The position numbers were made by a program, and so were the translations under genes. Below the pieces are notes generated by a model. That model saw only the letters and a list, made by a program, of their open reading frames with translations, made no database searches and was not told the DNA's origin. Below, one piece after another: positions 34,489-44,948 of a stretch of DNA of 64,000 nucleotides (positions are counted from its first letter, which is position 1; every line of letters starts with the position of its first letter). The DNA is taken from the NCBI GenBank assembly GCA_010405405.1, contig MU004232.1, positions 2,313,481-2,377,480 of the forward strand. Direction: 5' to 3'. This DNA comes from Microthyrium microscopicum. Its lineage: Eukaryota; Ascomycota; Dothideomycetes; Microthyriales; Microthyriaceae.

Positions 34489-35547
34489 GATCGACCAGGG
34501 CGGTTGAATAAAGGGCGGTGTTTTGGGTATCAATATTCAATATGAGCTTTGAGGTGTATGTTGATGTTTGTTTGGTGTTCAGGGGTTGGATCCGGGTGGT
34601 GAGATTATGATATGTGGGCGGTTCTGGCTCAATTGGCCGCAGCCTACAGTGAACTGAGTTATGGCCTCATTAAGTCGTCAATTGAGAAGTCCGATATCCA
34701 AGTTCCTTGCTCTTTCAATATATTTCCAGATGTGGTATGGTTGAGATGTTGATGTCGGAGAATGGTTCGGCTGAGAGAAACGAAATCCGTGTGGCGGTCG
34801 GGTACGAATTTTGTGCCGATTGACCGCCTTCCGACGACTACTCTGTATTCAATCACCACAAAATAACTTTTTTAGGACAATTTTACTTGATTTTGGACAC
34901 TCTTATATTTTTCTACCCATCATCTCTACCATACTTCTCCAACTTTCGTCTTGAGAAATTCTGTTTTGAGTTTCAAAGTTGAAGCAGTGAGAGCAGGCCC
35001 AAGAGGAAGCTACGCCACGTGGGCAGGCCACGTGGGCAGGCCACGAGGCTGCCCTTCAGCCTTGTTTACTTCCCCTTAACTACCATCCTATCCAAACACC
35101 CATGGAATGAAATTACAAAAGCTTAATATTCTAAGCAGCCTTATCTTTTCAATTTGAGGCCTCAATCTATTCTTGACTTCGGTATGAGTCCGAGTAATCG
35201 CAATCCCCCATGCACCTCCAGTGGTTCATACATGGATTGATATTAAAGCACGAAACCACTGCACCACTTGAACTTAGAGATTGCCTAACCAAATATATCT
35301 TGGTAAATTGTGCATAAAGATGATTGTCAAATTTGAAAAAGGGTTTGATTTTGAAAAGTGCGATATTTTACAAGGGACAGAAGATAAAAGTTTTTGTCGC
35401 TCCCTCTGATCAGGCAAACACGCACCACAACACTCAAAATTGATCTGCTGCAATAGTCCCCATCAGAAATTAACAGTTAGATTATTGGGGACCAGCGAAA
35501 TCGATTGGGAAGCGTTCTAGTAGTGACGTCCTAAGCGCCCAGTTAGC
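34489..35547. other. Intergenic upstream of KAPA synthase
   Basis: It holds the bioF promoter and a small array of E-box-like sites at 35016-35047. The rest is AT-rich with no recognised feature. Confidence 0.45.
35016..35047. promoter_or_regulatory. Three tandem 13-bp units with CACGTG boxes
   Basis: The unit CACGTGGGCAGGC repeats with a 13-bp period: CACGTG at 35016-35021 and 35029-35034, and a degenerate CACGAG at 35042-35047. CACGTG is the palindromic E-box bound by bHLH factors such as Cbf1. The array is about 530 bp upstream of bioF. A regulatory role is inference. Confidence 0.4.
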
Positions 35548-36243
35548 TCAATTGCGTTCTAAGGTTTCCTCGAATAGAAACTTGCCATTGTTGTAGTATG
35601 GGCGGTTCTCATAACGGTCATTTCGGCCGTTGTGGTTATAATCGCGATAGCCGTTGTAGCCATTGCCACGATAGCCTGGTTTTGTCAGCTGCGTTGATAA
35701 AGTGATGTGGAAGTATCATGAAGATATAATCCACTTGGAGGACCTACCATCACGGTGTTCAAAGCGGTCATTTCGGCCGTTGTGGTTATAATCACGATAT
35801 CCTAGAAGAAATATTAACATTGTTCAAAAGAACCGTGACAAAGTCCCAAGGACTAGAGAATGATATGTCTTACCGTTGTTGTATCGGTCTCCTCTGTACT
35901 CTCCACGGTATGGGCGGTCAGCCTTGAAATTTGTTAGTAAGTTTAGGATTAGACCATCTAGTTTCTTCGTGGTGAGACCTAAAACACCCTTGCATTCAGT
36001 GGGATCCATAGCACACGGTTGGGAACCCGTGCTATGGTAGCCATCGAGTGTTATGGGAGTTGTGATTGTTTTGGTCCCATTTGACAACGTCACGTAAGGT
36101 ACTCTAGCACGGGAATATCGTACCTCAGCAGCTGCGGTGGCTTCGGCAGCTGGAGCCGCAACACTTGCAGCGCTTGCTGGTGCTTGCTCAGCGGCAAAGG
36201 CAACTGATGCCAAGAAGGCGAGGATGACAGACTGGAATTGCAT
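35548..36243 (-). CDS. Secreted repeat protein with Gly/Tyr/Asn-rich tail
   Basis: Three exons (36243-35874, 35801-35748 and 35675-35548) give 183 aa. The N-terminus is a classic signal peptide (MQFQSVILAFLASVAFA), followed by an Ala-rich stretch and a central part with PCAMDPTECKGVLGL. The tail has repeats GYRDYNHNGRNDR followed by [YF]E[NH]R. Exon 2 is only 54 nt, symmetric (phase 1 at both ends), and codes one full repeat; exon 3 codes the second. A TATA element lies 100 bp upstream. No domain family is recognised. Probably a cell-wall or extracellular protein. Confidence 0.7.
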
Positions 36244-36343
36244 TTTGAAGGTTGGAAAAGAGTGTTGATTGGAAGAAGGACTGTTTGAGTTTGGAAAGCT
36301 GGTGAGTTGATGGAAAGAAATCTAGAGAGCAGGAATCAGGGGC

Positions 36344-36350
36344 TTATATA
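36344..36350 (-). promoter_or_regulatory. TATA box of the secreted repeat protein
   Basis: TATATAA on the minus strand (in GTATATAAGCC) lies about 100 bp upstream of the ATG at 36243. The same GTATATAAGC context occurs upstream of the secreted peptide at 61958-62233. Confidence 0.55.
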
Positions 36351-38432
36351 CCTAGGGAGCTCAGCTACTTCGTCAAGAAGGCAGCATGATACAATCCAGT
36401 ATCGTAAAGTCGAACTTTCTATTTTCGTAGCTTGTCAATACCGAGCTCAGATTGTATTCGGGAAGCCATTGACCAGTTCATGATCATTGCTTTCTGTCTG
36501 ACGTGCCATGAATTCCGTTCTTGTTCAAGTGTGGTCAGATCATGGTTCTCAGAGCAACCCTCTTTGGTCTAGACACTACGAACTAAATGGTAAGCATATA
36601 TTAAATTTCTAGGGATAGCATACATGCGTTCATGCATTTATAGCACTGGTTCGTCAGTGATGTTCGTTGTCTCTGCCAATGGGAAAAATAGCCTAAATTA
36701 AAGATCCATATGTAGCTTTTCCTATGGAGGTATTTGTTCACTATCTCAAAGGATGGGTACGGACGGAAAGCAACGCTATCGGCATGGTTCATTCTTATGA
36801 GCGGTGTAGATGTGTTAATGCTAACATCGGCGGTAACAATTTTAATTGAGACCCCAATGTGTAAGGAACGTGCTCATCTTGTTAGGATGGTATCACGTAT
36901 TCTGTCGATTCTAGGCGCCGTATGGCTTTTGTTGTCGTACGTCGTCGCCACTTGTGGCATCCGTTTCTCCGTGAGGTTATTGCCTTCAAGTCAAGGTCTG
37001 ATATATGAAATGATGAAATAAATTTGCTCTTCGGCGTCATGGCTCATTTGAGTGCCGGGGCAGGCTCATTTCTTCTTCGTATCATGTGGAAAATGACGTG
37101 AAAAGAAAACTCCCATTATGCTCCTCTGCCGCATGCGCATCATCACTGACTTATATACACTCAAAATTCTTCGATTCTACTATTGGATTGAACCATTGCT
37201 GAGATAACTGATAAGAGCAGCCAGGATAACTATCTCTTCTTCTTGGCGCCGAGTACAATTTTGCGCGGTTGGGAGGTAGAGTAACCAGTGTTGACAGAAG
37301 TTTGGGCATTGATCACTTGGGAATCGGTTGAAAGCAATATAACGTTGCCCCGTTGACCGAGAACCGGGGATTCTGGACCCAAATCGACCAGTTTTAGTAT
37401 CAGTGAACCATGGATCATAGCCCGAATATGGGTAGAAGGGCAATCTAAATTGAGCTAATAATGGCAGGTGGCCAGCGTGGGAGTCGCACAACCCTGATTT
37501 TTCCGTCTATCTTCTCGCTTGAAGAGATAAGGAGAACGGAGTCGGAATCCAAATATTCCTGAAATCAAGATAGCAAGATGAGAAGTCCGCCCGATTGCTA
37601 CATCAGAGCCGATATATTGCTCTGAAAAATGCCTGGATCGCTTCATCAATTGAGATATCAAAGCTTCACCATTGATATGCGCTTATCTGTTGCCGCCCCC
37701 ATGAAGCCAAGAATAATTGATTGTGGCCAAACTTGGGTATAGACTGTAGCGTTTACGCCAAAGAATAGTTGTATTGTGTCAATATGTGGCCGGAGAAATT
37801 GACTACCGCAGAGAGAATATGTAACATACTGTTAAGTTCTTCAGACAAGTTGCCATAACAAAGGCACAGTAGGAAGGTTAATGAATAAATGGTTGGTTAC
37901 TTTATTTCGACAGTCATTAACGGAGTCAGACTTTGCCCATAGGAAAGGAAGCCACTGGCAACGTCTAGTTTAAAAAGAGCAAAGAACTGAGACGGAAGTG
38001 AGGAAACGCATGGAACCATATATATCCAGACGTACCTGACCCAAGAACCCGTCTAGCACACTTCCAAGCTATTCAAAGACCTTGGTTCCAGCCAGCACCC
38101 AGAGCTTGTACGATTTGACCCTTGCATAAACGGAGGGCGGTCTGGACGGACCAACAACTTTATAGCCAACCTGAAGCTTTTACGTATAGCACTCGGTGCA
38201 ATATATGAAGACAGCAAAGTTCATTGAAACAAGAACTTCTTTTGGAAATGTACCGAGGTAGCTTACAGATATCCGCCTAATCACTGCATTACCATAGTAA
38301 ACTGCCGCACTGTAGGACTCAGACTAATAGCAAAAACCTACTCTGCTATGATTTAAGTATTGTCTAGCACTACTTTGAGGTCGTCACCGAAACCTGTCTT
38401 CCATGCGGCCTTTCCTCTTGATGGCTTCCAAT
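36351..38432. other. Gene-poor stretch
   Basis: Short ORFs only. One at 36734-37021 (+) has two hydrophobic segments. One on the minus strand at 37230-37418 ends in a basic KKKR. Neither has a recognisable domain or splice context. No repeat was seen. Confidence 0.4.
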
Positions 38433-39418
38433 CTAAGCCTCTAGCAACATTCGAGACAGTGCGTGCGTTACTAGATAGACCCAATTCCACGATACCTTCA
38501 TCGGCAACCCCAAGCTTAAAGAAAGCAGCTTTGTGGCCTCAGATAGGCTCAAGCTTTCTATCTTCTTGGATGCGACTTTGTTCTCTTCCCGTGTAGCATA
38601 CATCAGCCACACCCTGCGCCACCTCCATCCAAGAGTGAGAACCATTTTCACTGAAAATGATCCCATTTTTGCTTTAGGCAATGCTCTACCTCGGTTCTGT
38701 ATAATCTCCCGCACGACGACTATTTTATACAAATCTGCCAGGTCCTCGACGTGGACCTAATTCCTGACACCACTGCCGTCTCCGACCACAACGTCGCGAC
38801 CATGCTTTAGCACAGGCTGTATGTAAGCCGGGATTTGCTGACTGACGCGGTTGAAAAGTCTAGTCCCAATGCCAAACACGTTTGGACTCATGATTACGAG
38901 TATGTTGACGCTAAGTTCTAGTCCAGTATCCACGACTCCCATTTGCACGCTTCGTAGTGGATATGGATGCACTGCATCACGTTCCTGCTCATAGCCATAA
39001 ATGTCGCCCTTGTCATTGTCAAATATGCGTTTTGGTTTTACCCACTTGCCAGAGATATGCTGGTCGGCTAGGATCGAAATGCCGGATGAATGAATATACC
39101 CCACTTCTTGGCTAGTGGTAGCTTTGCCTTGCGCCAGATCTCGAAGAAGAGCTTGCGCTGGAGCCGCGTGCAATCTGTGGGTTGTGCTTATTACTATAGC
39201 GTGCTGAGACGCGGCTGCTGTAGTTACTTTCAGATCGTCAAGATCTTTGTAGAACATTGATTGCACGCGGTCTTCATATGTTGAGGTGATTCTGCCAGCT
39301 CGATCGTGGCCACGAACGAGGCAGGTGATGATAGCATGGCTAAGTGCTGAAGGTGGGATTTGAGAAGTCAAGTAAGCATCGTACCGCCAATGAAGCCTGT
39401 TGACCCAGTCAACAGCAT
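38433..39418 (-). pseudogene. Decayed NAD(P)-binding Rossmann oxidoreductase
   Basis: The start reads MLLTGSTGFIGG, the glycine-rich NAD(P) motif of extended short-chain/NmrA-like proteins. Just after it (about 39371) the frame changes by one base. The long middle (38757-39371) reads TSQIPPSALSHAIITCLVRG onward, with the family pieces YKDLDDL, LADQHISGKW, YGYEQERDAVHPY and KHGRDVVVGDGSGV. A stop at 38757 interrupts it just before VHVEDLADLYKIVV. The last part (38433-38732) continues in mixed frames, including KIESLSLSEATK. So at least one frameshift and one internal stop are present, plus a disturbed C-terminus. Alternative splicing at the N-terminus was considered but does not give a good family match. 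Confidence 0.7.
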
Positions 39419-39811
39419 GCGAGGAGCCTCAACGGAAGATATGAGCTTGATTGAGAGACAATAACATGTAATTTAGAGTCAAGGATACTTGGAAGTATTG
39501 CCAGTAAAAGTAAAAGATCGAGGTCACATATGTGCTTATGGTTTTGCGTTGGCCAGTCTTGCCAGGGGACACTTTTTAGAGTGGATGAATAAGCCCGAGA
39601 AGAAGCAGAAAGAACATAAAATTAAAACTCTACACATTCACTGCCAGTAACCGTTGAAGTTTTTGAGCCCTTTGGCATGCAGACATAAGGCTGAATATCT
39701 CAGCCTTGCGCTTAGATTGGTCGGTGCTTTTAACCAATCAGGCTCCTGGAACTGCAGGTCGCCCCGCGCACCAAAAATCTGTTTGCTTGCCAGAGATGAA
39801 TTGAGTCACCA

Positions 39812-41242
39812 ATGTCTGCCCGCTCTCGTTTACTTCAGCTTTCGCGTTTTAGCCGTTACAATTCCAACTCTACTAGATCCACTTACCATATCGCCCGTCC
39901 TTCTCGTTTGCTTCTTCAGTCTTCGCCTATAGTGCTGCTACGTCGCAACATGGCTACCGCGTCGCTAAGCCAGCAAGCTCAAGATCTCATCAAATCCTCC
40001 TTCCCTAGTGCATCAGTAGCCCCAGCCGATGGCGCCTCTGCTGTGTCCGCCTCCATCTATCCCCAAGTAACCTACACAGACGCCGAGAAGAAGGAGATTG
40101 AGCAATGGACAAATCTCAGTCCCCAGCTTCAACCAGGAGCTGACGTACTCAATGTGCTCAACAACCATCTCTCAACCCGCACAACTATTCTAGGCACAAA
40201 ACCTTCGGTCGCAGATATTGCTGTATACACCCAGCTAGCTCCTTATGTGAAGAACTGGTCTGCTGAGGAGCGGTCTGGCGAAAAGGGCTACCATCACGTT
40301 GTGCGCCACGTTGATTTCGTTCAGAATGCGGCTGTATTTTTGCTCAACATCAAGGATGCGGACAAGATCGATATTGATCCTTCTGAGGTGACATTCGTTA
40401 TACCACCAATCGACGCCAAGGCTGAGAAGGAGCGGAAGAAGAAAGAGAAGGAAGCTGCAGCTGCAGCTGCTGGAGCTCCTGCTACCGAAGTTGAAGACAA
40501 AAAGAGCACAAAAGAGAAAGTCAAGGAGAAGGTCGAAGGCGCTGCTGGAGCCGTTGCTGGAGCTATACCTGGCACTACAGAGCACAAGAAGAAAGAAAAG
40601 AAGGCAAAAGCACCAAAGCAACCTGCACCACCTCCCAAGGAGAAACCACTCACTCCAGCTCAAATTGACTTGCGCGTGGGCCACATTCTCAAAGCTATTC
40701 AACATCCCAACGCTGATAGTCTCTACGTCAGCACAATTGCAATGGGCGATGCACCAGGCACAGATAACACGTCTGAATACGAAGGCAAGATCGTGCGGAC
40801 AGTCTGTTCAGGTCTTAATGGCTTAGTGCCACTAGAGGAGATGCAAGGTCGTAAGATTGTTACAGTCTGCAACCTAAAACCTGTGACAATGCGAGGCATC
40901 AAGTCGGCCGCCATGGTGCTTGCAGCATCGCCACGAGCCAAAGAAGGCGAGGATGATCATAAGGGTCCAGTGGAGCTCGTCAACCCCCCAGCAGACGCCG
41001 AGGCTGGCGAACGTGTATACTTTGAAGGTTGGGAGGGCGAGCCAGAACCAGTGCTTAACCCCAAGAAGAAGATATGGGAGTCGGTTCAACCAGGCTTCAC
41101 AACAACAGACGATCTTGAAGTGGGCTTCAATGTGGATGATGTTCCACAGCTAAAGGAGTCTGGCAAGACGGGAATTGGAAAGCTGAGAACAAAGCAGGGC
41201 TTATGTACTGTGAAGACGCTGAAGGGTGCCACTGTGCGATAA
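39812..41242 (+). CDS. ARC1: Arc1/AIMP1-type tRNA-binding cofactor
   Basis: An intronless 476-aa ORF. From about residue 290 it is an EMAPII/OB-fold tRNA-binding domain (LRVGHILKAIQHPNADSLY, CSGLNGLVPLEEM, NLKPVTMRGIKSAAMVL). A Lys/Ala-rich linker (about 190-285) and a GST-C-like N-terminal part (PSVADIAVYTQLAPYVKNW) precede it. In yeast, Arc1 binds methionyl- and glutamyl-tRNA synthetases and presents tRNA to them. Two starts are plausible: the ATG at 39812 (C at -3, weak) adds a 46-residue Arg/Ser-rich, mitochondrial-like extension, while the ATG at 39950 (AACATGGC, strong) begins MATASLSQQ, the usual cytosolic form. A CCAAT box is at 39734-39738. Confidence 0.92.
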   Translation: MSARSRLLQLSRFSRYNSNSTRSTYHIARPSRLLLQSSPIVLLRRNMATASLSQQAQDLIKSSFPSASVAPADGASAVSASIYPQVTYTDAEKKEIEQWTNLSPQLQPGADVLNVLNNHLSTRTTILGTKPSVADIAVYTQLAPYVKNWSAEERSGEKGYHHVVRHVDFVQNAAVFLLNIKDADKIDIDPSEVTFVIPPIDAKAEKERKKKEKEAAAAAAGAPATEVEDKKSTKEKVKEKVEGAAGAVAGAIPGTTEHKKKEKKAKAPKQPAPPPKEKPLTPAQIDLRVGHILKAIQHPNADSLYVSTIAMGDAPGTDNTSEYEGKIVRTVCSGLNGLVPLEEMQGRKIVTVCNLKPVTMRGIKSAAMVLAASPRAKEGEDDHKGPVELVNPPADAEAGERVYFEGWEGEPEPVLNPKKKIWESVQPGFTTTDDLEVGFNVDDVPQLKESGKTGIGKLRTKQGLCTVKTLKGATVR

Positions 41243-41814
41243 GGCTGGCGTATCGCGGGCAGTCCAAATAATGCTCAGGTTGTCATTGACTGGTTGTCTT
41301 CAGACGTGAGACACGATATACAGTTCATAGTGAGTGGAAATTCGCATAAAGCATACATTGACCACTACATGCAGAGCCGTTTTACTTCATCTGGAATTGT
41401 TAAATTGTGCCACTAGATCAGTGTGATTGCTCAATTCTAGGTAATATAAAGAGTCAGAGGTACCTTAAAGGCCGAGCGGGGTTACCCTGGTATGGAGCTT
41501 GAGGGCATCAACTTCACTTGTTTGCTTGGGACTGACCTCCAGCCTAACCACTAGCTACACAACCTTTGTGTCATTTTGGTACGCTTTAAAGCGCACCTTC
41601 AACCAACATTTGATCTCGTTGTGATGACTCTAAATTCACTGCTGCTGAGCATTTCATCCACGACCTTTCAACTGGAGGGCAATGCTCTACGCCAAAGCAA
41701 CCCCAATAGCATTCGCCACTGACTGACTTCGAGGAACACGTTCCTCCTCAAAAGCTGAGGATATCAGCTTGATCAGAGCTGTCGTGCCGAAATTCGTTAG
41801 TCCGTACCTTCGCC
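41243..41814. other. Intergenic
   Basis: 3' flank of the Arc1 gene and promoter of the GH85 gene. I see nothing else. Confidence 0.5.
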
Positions 41815-44109
41815 ATGGCTAATCACTACGACTATTTTCGTAATTCTTCCTGGCGGGACATTCTGCGTCCAATACGCGATGGCCTTGACAATATAAGAGA
41901 ACGAATCCCTGACCTTCGTCCATATGACCCAACTGAGGACAACTTGAGAAAACGCAAGCGCCAGGATGACGCTCTCCAAGGCTTTGCCTACATAGAGTCA
42001 TTTGACGATCTTCTCTCTTGGAGACCAGAACATGCGGATCCCATTCAGAAAAGCAGCACTCCACTACTACAGCGCACTGCATCTCTGAACCCTACGAAGG
42101 ACCAGCCTCCAGGAGCGAAGGTACTTGTTTGTCACGACTGTAGCGGCGGCTATCATCCATACGAGGCAGTAGTACTCAATCAAATTGAACATGAAGATTT
42201 CTCCCTGGAATATCTGCAGTTTGTAGAGACCTTCGTTTACTTTTCCCACCGGCTGGTCACAATCCCCCCTCCCAGCTGGACTAACACATTACATCTAAAT
42301 GGAGTTCTGTCGCTTGGCACCTTCATCGTGGAGCCAGGTACAAAGCGCGCCGAAGAGATATTCCATTATACGACCAACTCGGACAGCACCAAATATTTTC
42401 CCGTTGCAGAACAGTTAGCAGCTATTGCTGAAGCTTATGGCTTTGATGGATGGCTCATCAACATTGAAAAGACATTTACGCAGAACTCATGGGACCTTGA
42501 TGCTATGATAGGCTTCCTCAAGGCCTTGCGAGGCAAGATGGGCCCAACTCGAAAGCTAGTATGGTATGACTCTTTAACCGTGGGCGGAAGAGTACGATAT
42601 CAAAATGCTTTGACGTACTCGAATTTACCTTTCTTCGAGACATGTGGCAACATCCTCACCAACTATGCGTGGGAACCCTCCATGATCGAGATGTCCAAAG
42701 CTGTGGCTAAGAACAGTGGCGTGTCTGTGGCCAACATCTACTTTGGTGTGGATGTATGGGCCCAAAACAAGCCAGTGGATAAATACCATCCTCGTGTCAG
42801 CTTTCCTCAGAATAGAGGAGGAGGAGGTACTAACACTGGCGTTGCAGTCAGTGAGTGTCGCAATCAAGGCGTCAGTTCTGGTATCTTTGCTCCAGCTTGG
42901 GCATATGAACACTTCAAGTTGCCCGAAGATGGTCCTACGGTCTCTCGTTGTATGTGGGAAGGAGAACCTCTACCAAAAGAAGTCGAATGCGAATGCTATG
43001 GTGGTAGACCAAATGCAGCAATGTGCCACTTTACGCATCGAACAGATGCTTCCATCACAAGATCGGCTCTGGAATATCCTGCTGGTTCCGAAGACTTCTT
43101 CTGGACCGACTTTTGCAAAGCTTTCAGCCAACGGACAATACGCCCAGACTCAAGCTCGGCAAGAACTGAAATTAACGCCCACCTAGGATCTCAGAGCGTA
43201 CTCCCACGGCAATGGCGCGCCAAAAACGAATGGCGACATCGCCAGCTTACGATGAAACTGATAGGACACAATCCATCTCGAGCAGTGATCGGTCTTCCCA
43301 GGTCTGATAACGTCACCGAGACCATTAACCGAATGGAGCTCTTCGCCTTGCGCCTGCGAATACCGCACAAGAAGGAGCATAAACAACTTCAAATCACCAT
43401 CCACTACAATATTTGCCAACTTGGTCATCGAGTCAATCTTATAATTCACAAATCAAATGGCGAATCACCCATCACCCAAACCCTTCCCAGCGATCAGGAA
43501 TCCACCACCATCGTACTCATAGGTGGCCCGCCACACTCCAATAACGACGAACAAGAATACGTCACTAGTATTGGCATTGCAACTCAAGGTGGCCACCAGT
43601 CGATCACCTTCCCCCCCTCACAAGGCCCACGTCTTAATCCAGAGCCGATCGTAGAAATCACCAATATCCGCGCCTGCCACACCACCACTGAGCCCGACGA
43701 CGGTGAAACCGTCGATATCTGTCTTGACGACGATGACTCCCCACCAAAAGCCCTCTCCATCCAAATTCAAAATGTTCCAGAAACACCATACATGTCCCAG
43801 CACATCCGTGTATCATGGGAGCTGAATAATACTGCACTCAACGGCCCAGATGATGGACTACTTGTTCCTCGATCGAAACTCACTGGCCAGATGGCGTATT
43901 TCAATGTCTGGATTGACGATGAGTTTCTGACTCGGGTTTATGGCTTGGAGATGGTGCTGCCTAGAGGCTATATTGAGCGGTGGCAGTCGTATAAAGGGAT
44001 CAGAGTGCGAGTAGATTGTGTAAGATTTGGTGGGGAGGTTTGGGAGGGAAGCTGGTTTGCGTTGACGGCGGCGGATGCGGAGTGGGTTGTTGTCGACGGT
44101 GATGTTTAG
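41815..44109 (+). CDS. Cytosolic endo-beta-N-acetylglucosaminidase, GH85 (ENGase)
   Basis: A single-exon 764-aa protein. GH85 enzymes cut between the two core GlcNAc residues of N-glycans; eukaryotic ones act on free or misfolded-protein glycans in the cytosol. The catalytic part spans roughly residues 60-400, with LVCHDCSGGYHPYE, NGVLSLGTFIVE, and the substrate-assisted pair in GWLINIEKTF (N216 and E218). FFETCGNILTNYAWEPSMI and the later SSGIFAPAWAYEHFK fit the barrel. The C-terminal half is beta-sandwich-like. There is no signal peptide, supporting a cytosolic place. Base use turns from C-rich to G-rich near 43900. Confidence 0.92.
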   Translation: MANHYDYFRNSSWRDILRPIRDGLDNIRERIPDLRPYDPTEDNLRKRKRQDDALQGFAYIESFDDLLSWRPEHADPIQKSSTPLLQRTASLNPTKDQPPGAKVLVCHDCSGGYHPYEAVVLNQIEHEDFSLEYLQFVETFVYFSHRLVTIPPPSWTNTLHLNGVLSLGTFIVEPGTKRAEEIFHYTTNSDSTKYFPVAEQLAAIAEAYGFDGWLINIEKTFTQNSWDLDAMIGFLKALRGKMGPTRKLVWYDSLTVGGRVRYQNALTYSNLPFFETCGNILTNYAWEPSMIEMSKAVAKNSGVSVANIYFGVDVWAQNKPVDKYHPRVSFPQNRGGGGTNTGVAVSECRNQGVSSGIFAPAWAYEHFKLPEDGPTVSRCMWEGEPLPKEVECECYGGRPNAAMCHFTHRTDASITRSALEYPAGSEDFFWTDFCKAFSQRTIRPDSSSARTEINAHLGSQSVLPRQWRAKNEWRHRQLTMKLIGHNPSRAVIGLPRSDNVTETINRMELFALRLRIPHKKEHKQLQITIHYNICQLGHRVNLIIHKSNGESPITQTLPSDQESTTIVLIGGPPHSNNDEQEYVTSIGIATQGGHQSITFPPSQGPRLNPEPIVEITNIRACHTTTEPDDGETVDICLDDDDSPPKALSIQIQNVPETPYMSQHIRVSWELNNTALNGPDDGLLVPRSKLTGQMAYFNVWIDDEFLTRVYGLEMVLPRGYIERWQSYKGIRVRVDCVRFGGEVWEGSWFALTAADAEWVVVDGDV

Positions 44110-44330
44110 ATGGAATCATTGCGGTCTGTCAGCATGGTTCTATTTCGGGCTATGAGCCGGGATACCGGTGCCCATATCCATGAGTGATATGGTTTCTACT
44201 GAATCTTGAGCCTATTGAAGTAGTTGTCAAAGTCAACTTTCAAATCTGTTCATGTTCATTGCTGATATCGGTCGTTGAGTCTTTGAGAGCTACTAACGAG
44301 CAACCTAGAGTAGAAACTACTTCCTTTTCA

Positions 44331-44720
44331 AGGATAAGATAAGTGAGCCGTTTTCGACTACTACTCCCATCGGCTACGATAGCTGCCATAACACTTCTTA
44401 CAGAGCGATTGCTTTAAATCCCATCGGCATCGAAGAACTTACATCAGATTATCGAATACGATGGCTGCCATAACACTTCTCAAAGTGTGATTGCTTTATT
44501 TGCCATCAGCGTTGAAGAATTTGCATCAGATTATCGAATTTGATCGCTGCCATAACACTTCTTGAAGAGCGACTGCTTTAATTCCCATTGGCGTCAAAGA
44601 ACTTATATCAGATTATTGAGTAAGACGGTAAATCAATGCAGTCACTCTTTAAGAAGTGCTATGTCAGCCATCGTAATCGATGGGAACTTCATCCAAACGG
44701 GTCACTTATTTTGTCCCTGG
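44331..44720. mobile_element. MITE copy 1, long terminal inverted repeats
   Basis: The left end reads AAGGATAAGATAAGTGAGCC and continues to about 44410. The reverse complement of the right end reads CAGGGACAAAATAAGTGACC and continues in the same way, sharing CCCATCG, TACGAT, GCTG and CACTTCTTA in order. The inverted repeats therefore span about 80 bp at each end. No coding capacity is present. It is a plain DNA-transposon derivative of unknown superfamily; I could not fix a target-site duplication. The middle is expanded by an 82-bp tandem triplication. Confidence 0.8.
44382..44627. repeat. 82-bp tandem repeat, three units, inside MITE copy 1
   Basis: The segment beginning GCTGCCATAACACTTCT recurs at 44382, 44464 and 44546, an exact 82-bp period. 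Each unit ends near ATCAGATTAT. The related MITE at 46359 has only one unit, so the size difference (about 390 against 216 bp) is mostly explained by this expansion. Confidence 0.8.
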
Positions 44721-44948
44721 CGAGACTGCTTTAGGAAGGAAGGACTCTGGGGAGGGAAGGGACGCCTCGAGAAATCACAGGTCTTCCCACAAACTTCAAG
44801 GCTGGAATTGAACCTTCATCTCTCCAACCTTCACTCTCCATACTTCAACTTCCATCATTTAGCCTCCAGCCTCCAGCCTTCAACCATCCGGTATCTTCAG
44901 TTCTACATTCATTGCCCGCAGCAAATCGCTGCCTAATCAAGCGCAACA

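Larger units (their letters stand above)
44110..44948. other. Intergenic holding a MITE
   Basis: Apart from the MITE at 44331-44720, this is the 3' flank of the GH85 gene and a CT-rich leader of the F-box gene (44820-44948). Confidence 0.5.

Noticed and set aside
35165-35280. tRNA-like sequence on the minus strand (A-box-like TGGTGCAGTGG)
   Set aside because: The A-box is good, but I could not find a matching B-box or a cloverleaf; it may be a tRNA or SINE relic or chance.
36734-37021. 95-codon ORF with two hydrophobic segments
   Set aside because: No homology, splice context or promoter is evident; hydrophobic chance ORFs are common in AT-rich DNA.
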